A stretch of 64,000 nucleotides of DNA from positions 372,001-436,000 of the forward strand of contig JAVXUO010002827.1 in NCBI GenBank assembly GCA_033065855.1, read 5' to 3'. The notes below the pieces were generated by a model. It did not search any database and had not been told where the DNA came from. It worked only from the letters and a program-made list of their open reading frames with translations. Shown here piece by piece: positions 34,279-45,077 of the stretch (position 1 is its first letter; every line of letters begins with the position of its first letter). The stretch comes from Escallonia rubra. Its lineage: Eukaryota > Streptophyta > Magnoliopsida > Escalloniales > Escalloniaceae. Position numbers and translations under genes: made by a program.

Positions 34279-37200
34279 ATGGAAGTGCAGGTTACTATTA
34301 TTATGTTGAGGCAACTCATCGGTCAGCTCCAAGACCTCTTACAGCTCTACGGCGGCTCTCCTCCTCCTCCTCCTCCGCCTCCGCCTCCGTCTCCGTCTCC
34401 GTCTCCGCCGCAGTATTTTGTTCAACGTCCATACACTCTCTCGCCGCTGCTTCTACCGCCGCCGCAACAACAACAAGCACCGCCGGAGTACCGGTACTTT
34501 CCGCTTCTGTCTATTTAGATCGAAATGATTGTTTGGAATGGACGAATTTGTTTTTGTGTCCGAGTTGATCGGTTTTCGAATCGGATTGATTTGTGTGTTG
34601 TTGCTTTGTTCGGATTTATTAATTGGTTGGATTTATCTTTGATTGTGAGATAATTGTGGCGCTTGGTGCCTTTGTTTGTGTAATGCCGTGGAGTCCATCC
34701 TTATGTATCCTGTGCGGTGTGTAGTTTTTTTATGCATTCTCTACACGTAGGTGTGGTGTGTGCGCGACCCCGCGCGCTCTTTTGTGGTGTTTTCAATTTT
34801 TTTTCTTCCATGACAATGGGTGGCTGTATGTAGAATGATGGCTGCATAGTTATATGCTTAGATACTATCAGCTTTGTTCTAACTGATGATGTTCTCCTTG
34901 TGTTCTGGTGAAGTTATTTCCTGCATTTTTTTTCTTTTTTCTTTGAATAGGTACATCCTTTGTACAACTTTCCACCTAGTACATGATGTTTTTGTTATGG
35001 AACTGAGACTAAATTGAGACTTCAACAATTCTCTGTGTGCGTGCGCAGTCAGACACAAGTGATTACCATATTTTTGGTGTTTGCAGTATCACCTTACTTA
35101 ATTCTGTGTTTCTCTAGTACGCACTGTCTTTCATGTGTGGGATATCCTCCGTACCATGTTGAGCTAGTTATTTGCTTAGTTAAAGTTCTCCCTTTTCGTA
35201 ACTGTGCCGTTAATAAAAGGAGCGTTGCACTGGTGAATATATTTTTGATCGATTATTCAACATATCCCAAATGTGCAGTTATAGTTATGCTTTTCCCGGG
35301 TGAACTCTAAAAGGAATAGTTCAGAAATCTCATCTCTTTATTACTAAAAATCGTAATGATTTTTATTTGAAAATTGAAGAGTCCTTATATTTACACATTG
35401 ATCTCAACAACACTGCTCGTTTCATGGCACATATTATTTGTTTTTTCAAGTATCTCGAGAGTCGTCCCCAAAACTTATATTGGTACTCTATTTAGTGAGA
35501 GATCAAATGTTTCAACATGCAAGGCACTACAATCCTCTGAAAATGGAAATATTTGCACAACAGTGCCGGATATATCTAGAATTTTCAAGTCACCATTTCA
35601 GAAAGACATCAGCAGTGATGACAAACTCCCATGCCCTGCACATGAATGGCCTTGGATATGGTTGCATGGGAGGGGGAGAGAGGACGTAAAGTTTTATATC
35701 GGGCGCATCATGGCTGTTTTGCAAGAAAAAAAGTCTGCTACTCTGAGTAAATTTGTTTTGACTAGTGAGCATGGCCTGATTGCTGAATATCACCAAACCC
35801 AACCAAAAAGAAATAAAAATAAACAAACCTACCATAATAAAGATCTTCTAGTGCCAATTCACTCGTATGCTCTATGAAGGTCTAATATCTTCTTCTTTAC
35901 TAAGAAAAACTGTCCTGACATTCAGCTTTTTTGTTCACGTCTTAGTTTGTACATTACTTTTGCCCTACACGTTACAATTCCAACGTAGAGGGAACATTTA
36001 GCTAGAGTAACATACATTTATTCAATTTTAGTGGTTATAAGGAGTAGGTCCAAAAATTTACTCTGGCTGTGGGAGTTTGGGGTCACCTTTTTAGGAGAAT
36101 AACTTTTATGGTCATTAGAATCATTAAAGTTACGCATTTGCTTGGGAATAGGAGCACATGTGGAAGTTATGTCATAGGTGCTTCTAAAGTTGATAGTTAC
36201 AAAAGGCAGCCAACAAGACAGGGAATGTTATGGATACTATGCCTGAGACAGAAATACAAGTTATTAATGATATTTACCATGCAACGAACTAGATGGGCTG
36301 TCCAAGGCTCCAAGCGCTCTTCGATAGAAGTGGTGCTTGTGTTTCCAAGGCCTAAGTTGCTTTTTTCTTCCACATTCACAATGATAAGTGGCAAACTCCT
36401 GACTCCCACCCCAACCCCCGCCCCGTTTGTTGTGGTCGTTTCAGTACCTTTCCAGTGTGCTGCACCTTAACTGTCAATATTGTAAGCACGCATTATGATG
36501 GACTTCCAAGCTCTTGTAGTTATAGTTACTGATGCCCACGTAACTTGTGTCGGCAGTGGCTTAAAGGTAAACCTCTAGGTTTTTACTTGCTGGGAAAACT
36601 CATCACAAGGTGCAAAAGATGTGACTGGAAACTGATTATAGTGCGAGGTTGCGACTCTGTGAACTCTTAAGAATTTTCTATGAAAAAAACCTTAGAATCT
36701 ACAAGTGATTGAACATTCTATATCAGAATTGTTACCTAAATTGGCGTTTAATAAATGTGAAATAAAAAACATTCTAATTTGTGCAGCTAATAGTGTGGAT
36801 AAGGTACCATGTTTTATAGCTGGAAATTATGGTAATAGGCCTAAAGTATAAACACCACTGTAAACATGTTATAGATTACTCCATTACAATACCATTGTGC
36901 ATAACTGATCATAATAGAATACTCCATTTATCATTAGATGTAAATGCCAGGAAGGCATTGAGAAAAGATTTTACGTAATTGAAGTCACCAATGCACTTGT
37001 TCTGTTGTTGCGTCTCTAACTGTCCAAAAGATATTTATGTGTAATCTTAATTTCCATAACCTGATTGGTCTTGTTACAGCTTGTGTCAACATCAGGTCAC
37101 GCTTCCTTTAATAATTTGTGTCCTAAGTTGCCTGCAACGTTAACATATGCTCCACCTGGCACGGCGACATGTTATTTTGTGGTAATGAAAGTATCGCTGA

Positions 37201-38776
37201 TGGTGCAATTTTTTTCTTTTCTTCATAAGTAATGATATGTATTAACAAGGAACACCAAGGGGGTGACACCCATTTACACAAAAAGCCGATGTTGCAAAAT
37301 TTGTTTATGGGGACACTCACATTTTGGTATCAGTTCTGACACTGATAGGCGTTGTTATGGCCTGTGTATTTTTGGTATTGGCGTTTCATTGGATGGTATG
37401 TCATTGGCGTTTCATATGCATTATTCTTTGTGTTACAGACGCTGCGTAAAACCGAATGGTTAATGTTGTAATTTCAATAAGGTAGCTGGGTTTGGAAATA
37501 TCTCGTTATTGATTGGATTTTGCACAGGTGGTGTTTCTTGAAGGTTGGTGATAGCTCTGCAGAAGATGATTGCTGCAGTCTCATAATGAAGGCTGGAAAA
37601 CCTGGAAACTTTAAGATGTTGGAACCTGGGAAGCCTCCACCTGCAAAGAAAGCTCGAAAGGAGCGGAATAGGGGGAAATATTCTGGAACTGCTAGTTCAA
37701 CTGAGGATATGGAACAACAGATCTGGAAAGAATTTCCAGAAGACCTTGTTGAAGCTGTCATTGCAAGACTTCCCGTCGCGACATTCTTCCGCTTCAGATC
37801 AGTTTGCAGGAAGTGGAATTCCTTGCTGACGTCCCGTAGTTTCTCCCAACAATGTTCTGAAGTCCCACAAGCCCAACCATGGTTTTATACCATAACTCAT
37901 GAAAATGTGAGTACTGGAGCTATGTATGACCCTACCTTGAAGAAATGGCACCACCCTACTGTTCCTGCTTTGCCAACAAAATTGATAGTCTTGCCAGTGG
38001 CTTCAGCTGGGGGTCTCGTCTGTTTTCTTGATATTGGGAATAGGAGTTTCTATGTATGCAATCCTCTTACTAGGTCTTTCAAAGAGTTGCCAGCCAGATC
38101 TGTTAAGGTCTGGTCTCGTGTTGCTGTTGGAATGACTCTTGATGAGAAATCGACTAGAGGAGGCTATAAAATTATCTGGGTTAGTTCCAACGGGGAGTAT
38201 GAAGTTTACGACTCTGCAAAGAACAGTTGGAACCGTCCAGGTAGCGTGCCCTCAAGTATCAAACTTCCGCTGTCACTGAACTTCGGGTCACAGGCAGTGT
38301 GCATTGATAGCACACTTCATTTCATGCGTTCAGACCCTGATGGGATTGTGTCCTATAATATGGTGACAGGGGATTGGAAGCAGTTTATAGTCCCAGCCCC
38401 TCTGCATCTGAGTGATTACACACTCGCGGAATGCGGCGGGCAGATCATGCTTGTGGGGTTGCTAACAAAAAATGCCGCCACATGCGTGTGCATATGGGAG
38501 CTGCAGAGAATGACTCTCTTGTGGAAGGAGGTTGACAGAATGCCAAACGTATGGTGCTTGGAGTTTTACGGAAAGCACGTTAGGATGACTTGCTTGGGTA
38601 ACAAAGACTTGCTTATGTTGTCGCTTAGATCTAGACAAATGAATCGCTTGGTTACCTACGATGTATCAAGGAGGGAATGGCTGAAGGTTCCTGGCTGCGT
38701 GCTTCCACGCGGGAGAAAGCGCCAGTGGATTGCATGCGGCACTGCTTTTCACCCGTGTCTGACGGCTGTGGCCTGA
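34279..38776 (+). CDS. LCR: F-box/kelch-type protein, orthologue of Arabidopsis LCR
   Basis: Exons 34279-34493 and 37528-38776 (junction CG|gtactt ... cacag|GTGG, phase 2 to 0) encode 487 residues, close to the Arabidopsis protein. Exon 1 begins MEVQVTIIMLRQLIGQLQDL and continues into a proline-rich run. Exon 2 carries a basic stretch (AKKARKERNRGK, about 111-122), an F-box (about 135-180: IWKEFPEDLVEAVIARLP, RSVCRKWNSLL) and a kelch/galactose-oxidase-like C-terminal part (SFKELPARS, SYNMVTGDWKQF, LVTYDVSRREWLKVP). F-box proteins of this type select substrates for SCF ubiquitin ligases. LCR limits shoot stem-cell competence and leaf flattening and is cut by miR394, whose site is present at 38527-38546. 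The upstream ATG at 34275 is in another frame and overlaps this start. The intron is 3,034 bp. Confidence 0.95.
34494..37527 (+). other. Long intron of LCR
   Basis: It runs from donor gtactt at 34494 to acceptor at 37526-37527. It contains an open stretch of 167 codons at 35374-35877, but this has no family motif and I read it as chance. No TE signature was found. Confidence 0.8.
38527..38546 (+). promoter_or_regulatory. miR394 target site in LCR
   Basis: The 20 bases GGAGGTTGACAGAATGCCAA are complementary to the plant miR394 sequence I know, except for one mismatch in the target's 5' half. They encode the conserved residues KEVDRMPN of LCR. The expected cut falls near 38536/38537. Confidence 0.93.
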
Positions 38777-39116
38777 TTTAGCAGTGATCAAGATTCCGGG
38801 GGCACCACCGGGTTTGGGGTGAGGTCGTATGGGTCATCCTCATCCCTGCATCCTGCCCAATTTCCTTTGTGATAAAACAAGTATGACCCCATTCAATTAT
38901 GATTATTATCTTTTCCCTTTTCTTGTACAAACATTTAGATGTCAACTTTTATTTTCAGTTGCATCTCTAAAATGCCTATTTCCTTTCCGCTTCCTAATGT
39001 GTCCTTTAGTTTTGCATGTTTATATTTTGCTACCCAAAGTAATCATTCATTATTTTTGCTTAGGAGCGTACTAGAGTACTTTGAAAACCTTCCATAGTGT
39101 TTCAACACCGTTTCTA

Positions 39117-40366
39117 AGAAAATATCTCTCCTACTTCTCTCTAAGAAAACTTTCCCCAGCTAGCCACCGCGGCCGCCCCACCGTGCGATGGCGCGCGTGG
39201 GGCGGTGGCCGGAATCCGGCCTAGGACAGGTATACATCTTGTTTTCTTCTAGTGCGTTTTTGCTCTGAGGGTGGTCGTCCTTCGCGGCCGGCGGTTGATC
39301 GCGGATGGAAGTCGATGGCAGAGTACGGCGAGGTGGCAGGCGCCATCCTACCCAGCCACGATCGGGGACGATGATGTCCGTGCCTCCGCCGATTCGCCGG
39401 ATCTCTTTAGATCTGTGAAGATCGAGGGTTTTCCTTGATCTTCTAGATCTGATAGGTCTTGCTCGAAATATTGATCATGGGTTTGCTTGGTTGTATTGTT
39501 GATTGAAGAGGTTTGGGTTTGCTAGGGTTAGATCTTTTATTGCGGAAGTGGCCAGAATCTTACCGGCGGTGACCAGAATCCTACCGGCGGCGGCCGAAAT
39601 TTTTGCCGACAGTAATCAGGGCTTTTTAGTTGGCTGTAGGGTGTCTGTTTTGGTTTCTATGCTCAGTGTTTAGGGTTTTGGTGTAGTACGCCGTGTTGTC
39701 CTGTGGTGGGGGGGTGGGGGGTTTGGGGCCTTGGCTGGGTTTTGGGGGTCTTAGGCGTGTTGGGGTGGGGAAGGGGGAGTTGAGGCCCTAGGGAGGGGGG
39801 AGGGTTTTCCAGGGTAATCTACTCTAGGGGTTTGGGTGTGGAGTAAGGTTATGGGGGGTGGGGGGGGGGGGGGGGGGGTGGGGATGGAGTCAATTACAGT
39901 CTAGTTGAAGCCTTGTTTGTGATTTTTGGTTTGATGCCCGGCTAATTGGTGCCGCGTTTTGGAGGGAAGTCGCCGGTGAAATATTGTGAACCATGCATGG
40001 TTTTCTGCCTCTTATATTTGCATTGTGATCCCGTTGATTGCCGAGTACATCTGTGATTTTCGTCGGCTCCCGTTGGCTCCTCATTGTACTTTTTGTGTCA
40101 TTTAAATTTATAGTGTTTTCTTTTTAGTATACGTTGTGTTTATAACCTTTAGACTTAGGCTTATTACTTAAAGTTAATCTAAAGTGTAAGATATGCTCTG
40201 CTTTAGTTTAATTGTAATCGGTTTTGAGTTTATAGGTTCGTTGTTAGTTTCTGACATTTGTGGTCGTGTATACACAGAGTCACGGGAATGTCGTGACCTT
40301 TACTCGCCGTTGGGCAATTCTGTAACCCTTTTAATTATCAATGCTATTCTCTTATTAACAAAAAAA
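39117..40366 (+). mobile_element. LINE-type (non-LTR) insertion, 1.25 kb, without ORFs
   Basis: The 12-bp ACACCGTTTCTA occurs directly before (39105-39116) and after (40367-40378) the segment, so it is a target-site duplication. The 3' end reads TTAATTATCAATGCTATTCTCTTATTAAC plus a short A run, as in plant L1 elements. The 5' part is GC-rich (GCGGCCGCCCC, GGCGGTGGCCGG) like a LINE leader, followed by G/T-rich sequence with a poly-G run at about 39849-39878. No endonuclease or RT frame is present, so this is an internally deleted or leader-plus-tail copy. It lies about 340 bp past the LCR stop. Confidence 0.75.
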
Positions 40367-40378
40367 ACACCGTTTCTA

Positions 40379-41054
40379 GATGCAGGGTGTTCTATTAGGT
40401 GCTGCTTTCCATTGGCTGTTGCCTTCTTGGCCTCTACTTGTAATGTCCCTGTTTCTTGAGTTTCTTGTAAATTGTTTCTCTGCGGTAGTACATTAATATG
40501 GAAACTTGAGATTCTTGAACCGGTTTGTCGCCATAACTATACGACTTTTGTTCTTGCCTGAAGTCCTATGATTTATCCTTGGGGTACTTGGAATGTGGTG
40601 TTTTTTTGTGTGTGGGTAAAATAGGAAAATAACATCGATAAATTAAGGTTACAAAGTTTTTCAAGTCGCCCAATGGCTAATAAAGGGCACGACATTTGCG
40701 TGACTCTTTATACAACCGTAAAGGTAAGAAATTAATAGCTTATGTATAGACCCGATACAAAGTACATTTAAACTAAAGCAGAGCATATTGGCCTCTCTAT
40801 ACCAAGTAGTCAAATAGGGGAGGGAGGTCAATGCAACATACCATGTCTGCGTAATTTTGAACAGAATGAAGATTTATAGATGTTATTATTAAACACAAAA
40901 GGGGGTTACTTGATTACATGGTTTAATGTTCAACAAAATCCACAAACTGATGTAAGTAATTTTGCTCCCAGATGTCTACATATTTGGCCATTTGGGCTCA
41001 AGATAGGAAACAGCGGAGCAGCCATCAGCTAAATCTCCTATGACCATTCCATGC
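40379..41054. other. Spacer and probable 3' UTR of RAMP4
   Basis: No separate gene is seen. Since RAMP4 reads toward lower coordinates, part of 40900-41054 is probably its 3' UTR. Confidence 0.5.
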
Positions 41055-42122
41055 TTACAAGCCCCCACCTGTTGCTGTCCTGATTATCTGAAACAAAGCT
41101 GAACAATAGCGAAAGAAAATTGGTTATGTAGCTGCAAAGCACCATTTAGAAATCTGGAAAAAGTGAAGCGCATTTTGTTAACATGACATCGAAGCAAAGA
41201 ACGAAATCAAAGAAATCCGAGGTAAATCTTACATGATCCGATGACAACAAACACGAAGAAACCAAGCAACAAGGGGCCAACAGGATAATCATCTCCTTTC
41301 TTTACAACCGTCTCGGGCACGGCTCCTCGCTTGGTGATGTTCTTCTCAAACCTCTCTATCTTCCTATCTGCAAGACGCCTTGATGTTGTCTGGGTATGCA
41401 ATAAACACCAGGGTCAATACAACGATGTCTAGCCAAAGGAAATCAACCAAACCAGTTTGGGACTCGAAGACCGATGCAAAAAATTATGTAGAAACACATG
41501 GTAAAGACAGCAATTAGCTTAAATTTTCCGAATAACAAATAGATGTTAAAACTATTTGAGGAGTTAGATGAACAACATTGGATCGGGAACAGTGATAACC
41601 ATTGAACATTTATTTCATTTTGATAGTTAGAAAGATTTCAAAGGACAAACTAATAATTTCACGCCATTTCCATGACAACACGCGCAATCTGTTAACTTGC
41701 CATCTGCTCCCGTCAAACTAGAGTTCGGGTTAACATGTTATGTTTGTCAAATCAAAAGTCTGATATCATATAAAGTTATTATGAACCCAACAATGTATAC
41801 CATCTTGTATGTCATGCTTTAACCATATCACACTTTAACACAATGTAACCGATGTTTATGATCTTTTACATGATTCATGCATGCACCTTCTGAAATTGAC
41901 TCGTCCATATTACAGAACAATCACGACAAACAGTTACAAATTTATCGGCGCCTCGTCCAGTCTAGCGTGTAAAACCTAGACCTTTTCTATATCTAAATTA
42001 AGATGATCATCAGGAACCTAATCCACACTGGAACTAGAAGCCAAAAGGAACACAAATTTTCCAAAACATCACTATGGTCACAGAATCTGAATGAGAGAAT
42101 GTAGGCGGGACGAGATTACCAT
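41055..42122 (-). CDS. RAMP4: RAMP4/SERP1-type ER stress-associated membrane protein
   Basis: Exons 42120-42122 (only the ATG), 41233-41389 and 41055-41098 encode 67 residues. Exon 1 ends CCCGTAACTATG|gtaatc and exon 2 opens with the codons for TTSRRLADRKIE, so the start codon is the last codon of exon 1. Family marks are RRLADRK, FEKNITKRGAVPET and YPVGPLLLGFFVFVVIGSSL (the tail-anchor membrane segment, about 39-58), ending QIIRTATGGGL. RAMP4 sits in the ER membrane next to the Sec61 translocon and stabilises nascent membrane proteins under stress. All splice sites are GT-AG with consistent phases. LCR lies next door, tail-to-tail. From memory, RAMP4 genes also neighbour LCR in Arabidopsis (At1g27330/27350 around At1g27340). 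Confidence 0.93.
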
Positions 42123-42300
42123 AGTTACGGGGAGAACCGGTGGCCGGAAAAAACAGTGTCGCCGGTGATATTGTAAGGTGAGGTAATCCTTTTCCTTTGG
42201 CTTTCCGGCGAGAAACGGGAAACTTACGATTCAACGTCGTTTCAGCACCACTTGATTTATTTGTGAGCTTCTAATATTTTCAGGAGGACGGTGGAGCCTC

Positions 42301-42308
42301 TATTTATA
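42301..42308 (-). promoter_or_regulatory. TATA box of RAMP4
   Basis: The minus strand reads GCTATAAATAGAGG. It lies about 180 bp upstream of the ATG, which predicts transcription starting near 42270-42275 and a 5' UTR of about 150 nt. Confidence 0.7.
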
Positions 42309-42386
42309 GCGGTTGGGACTCTTGAGGGGTCCACGCGATGCTTGTGTCACTACCTTGCTCGTGATTGGATGCAACACGTAGTTTGA

Positions 42387-42398
42387 CCACGCGTCATC
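42387..42398 (-). promoter_or_regulatory. UPR-type element upstream of RAMP4
   Basis: The minus strand reads GATGACGCGTGG, matching 10 of 12 bases of the plant unfolded-protein-response element GATGACGCGTAC. A CCAAT motif lies next to it (minus strand CCAATCATAAGATGACG), and a second ATTGG is at about 42363. It sits about 80 bp above the TATA box, a sensible place for a bZIP site. Confidence 0.55.
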
Positions 42399-42409
42399 TT
42401 ATGATTGGG

Positions 42410-45077
42410 CAATTATATGCCTGGAGGGCTCTAAAGACTGTAATTAGTATCCAGTATACGTAGTGGATTCGGTTCGAGACCTCGGATCGGATTTGGAAAA
42501 GAGTCTTTTAGTGGTAAAAAATTGTAAAATCCGTCGCTATAAGCGGTTGTTTCGCTTCTATTTAGGATAGACGATTTTTAGAATCTTTGTTCTACGTGGG
42601 ATCGGATTGCACGCACCTTTGCAGACTCGAGTTGAAGGTTTTTCTCTTTTCCTGACTCTCGTATCTCGGGCTAATGAGAGCTGTTAGAATTTTTAAAAAC
42701 ACTTTTAGTCGCTAAAACACGTAAAAACAAGAATTAAAGCCACATCACCCTGGGCCACGTTCATTACCATTCTCGCTCTTTCTTTTTATATATTGGATGG
42801 ATCGTGAAGCTAAATTTGGACTAAAAAATAAGCACCTAAATAGATTGTCTTTTTTTAATGTAAGGTCACAGTTAGAACCGGCAAGTGAATACCCGCGGTT
42901 GATCTGTAGGGTATGATTATGGTGGATAAGGGTAGAATTGGCAAACGGGTACTTTCTTTTTATTTGTTATAGTTCAGAATATCTTAATATTGCATTGATC
43001 TTTCTTGATTCTCGGTATTAAAAAGATAAATTTCCTAAACTTTGAATGAACTTTCTTAGCGTAGTCAACTAGCAGGTTGACCCAAACTTGTTGCATGTGT
43101 GAACCAGAAATTGCACAAACAAAGGCACAAGATGGCAGTAATCAATCATTGTTTGACTGTTATTAAGTTTTGAGCAAAAAGATCGCACAATAGTTTTGCA
43201 TTGCCGGCAGGTCACGTGGATTATATCAGGTCAAAAAGGTGTATAACCATACGCACTCCAACTGTTCCCTTTGACGCTAAGAAAATGATGCTGACCTCTT
43301 GCTTTAAATCTCCAATTTTGCTTAAAGTTTGGTCAAGCCTTGGCTACAGCAAAAAGTGTGTTGCTAGGTCCTCTGCAGTTCCATTATTAATTTATTATCA
43401 TCACACACACATGCATGCCAGCATGGACGTCTCACCGTCAAATAATGCAGAGAGACAAACGAAGAAAAGAATGTTGGATGGTCTGAAATCAACGGTCTCA
43501 ATCATCTAGAACTGTTTAATTTATTCAAAAATAACTCCTTGCATCTTGTAGTCCGTTCTCTTATCATATCAGCTTCATAGTTTAACCGTTTTCTATAGTC
43601 GAATCCAATGGATAGGAATCATGTAATATTTACTCGATGCATAGACTTCCCGGCATCTAGTATTCTAGTCGAAGGGAAGGGAGGAAGCAAGCAAAGTAAG
43701 AGCCATGCCTCCACACCCTTTTAATAATAACTTTGTGTGTAAGAGGTTATAACAGTAAAGTTCATAAAGACAATCCCTGTTTACCAATTTAGCTGAAAAG
43801 TTTCAAAGAGTAGGTTATCAGCCAGGGATAGAAGGTCGTATCATAATATGTGCATGAGAGCTTCCTGACAGTTGCAATAAGGAAGTACAAAGACCTTTAT
43901 CCCATCAGTTAAAGCAGTACAAGGCTGTAGGTTGAAGGCAACAAAGAACTGCAGACCAGGTTAGAATGAAATGAAGAATTCGAGCTGCTGAGCCTGCATA
44001 TTAGAACTTATGAGGCATAAACATAAACATAAAAGGAAACACCATGAAAAACTTTCCTCTAAATGAAACAAGCACAAAAATTTGGAAACCCTGTTTTGAA
44101 GGGGAAAAGGAGAAAAGAATAAAAGATGGCAAAGTAGTCTCGTATATCTGTAAATCCTATACATAAAAGCATGATGGGGCCTGAGAAAACCTATTTCACC
44201 AGAGACGTCAATCATTTACACCGTGCCTTTTTGTATTCTCAACGGTGGTGGCAGTTAGTGGGTGTTTGGGCGGTGGTGGTGGTGGTTGGGGGGGAGGGGG
44301 ATGTGAGATGTCATATTCCTGTGAAGATGAAAGCTGCAGTCTCCAACTCATATAAGATGTCAACTTTGCAAGAGGCAATTATCTTTGACCAATTGAGATG
44401 GAAGAAAAGAAAGCGCAGAGAAAAGAGCAGAGGAGCTAGCGAAGTTCATCTTCATAGAGAAAAGATGCAGTCTCCAACCACTTGGATAGCATGACTGCAT
44501 GAGGTAGGCAATGTTGCAAAGAGCAATCTAATGGAATTTCAATACTAATTTGCAGATGGCTACAAATGCAGTTTAAGAACTAAAAAGGAACCAGCTTCAT
44601 ATTCTACTTTTAACAACCAAAAAATTTATACATAGAGGTGTAAAAAGAAGATGCAATTTCGAAACAAACAAATTTGGAAGAGAAAATTGAGCTATTTATG
44701 AAACTGTAGGGTTAATAAGGCGGTAGACATACGTGTCGGCATGTTCCAACTATTTAACATATCTTCTTTGATGCAAAAAGCAGCGGTTGAAAGAAGTATA
44801 TGCAGCCATCACCTTTGAAAACTCGGAAGAAGCTCTACTTGGGATGACACCAAGCATCATTTGCTTTTAACATTTGACTGCACAATCTCGAGGCTGTAGA
44901 TTCCCTTTCTTCATCCGGAAATTGCAATCAGACAGGAAGTTAGGATCATTTGAGGAAATCCAACAACAATGGAGAGGAGATTTCACCCAAGCAGTCAATT
45001 AGTACTATTCATGTCAGAGGAGATTCCCATTCTTCAAATGCTTCACTCTCTTGTATTTGTTCCTTTACTTTGTTATC
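42410..45077. other. Spacer between RAMP4 and DnaJ genes
   Basis: The two genes point the same way (minus). Sequence just before 42410 belongs to the RAMP4 promoter and that just before 45078 to the DnaJ 3' UTR. I see no gene, RNA or defined repeat in between. A short GGTGGTGG tract is at 44270-44290. Confidence 0.5.

Noticed and set aside
35374..35877. Open stretch of 167 codons inside the LCR intron
   Set aside because: It has no recognisable domain, is asparagine/lysine-rich at its end and overlaps other open frames. It lies wholly between good splice sites, so it is most likely chance.
42451..42490. GGTTCGAGACC resembling a tRNA B-box
   Set aside because: No A-box at the right distance, no cloverleaf arms and no terminator were found.
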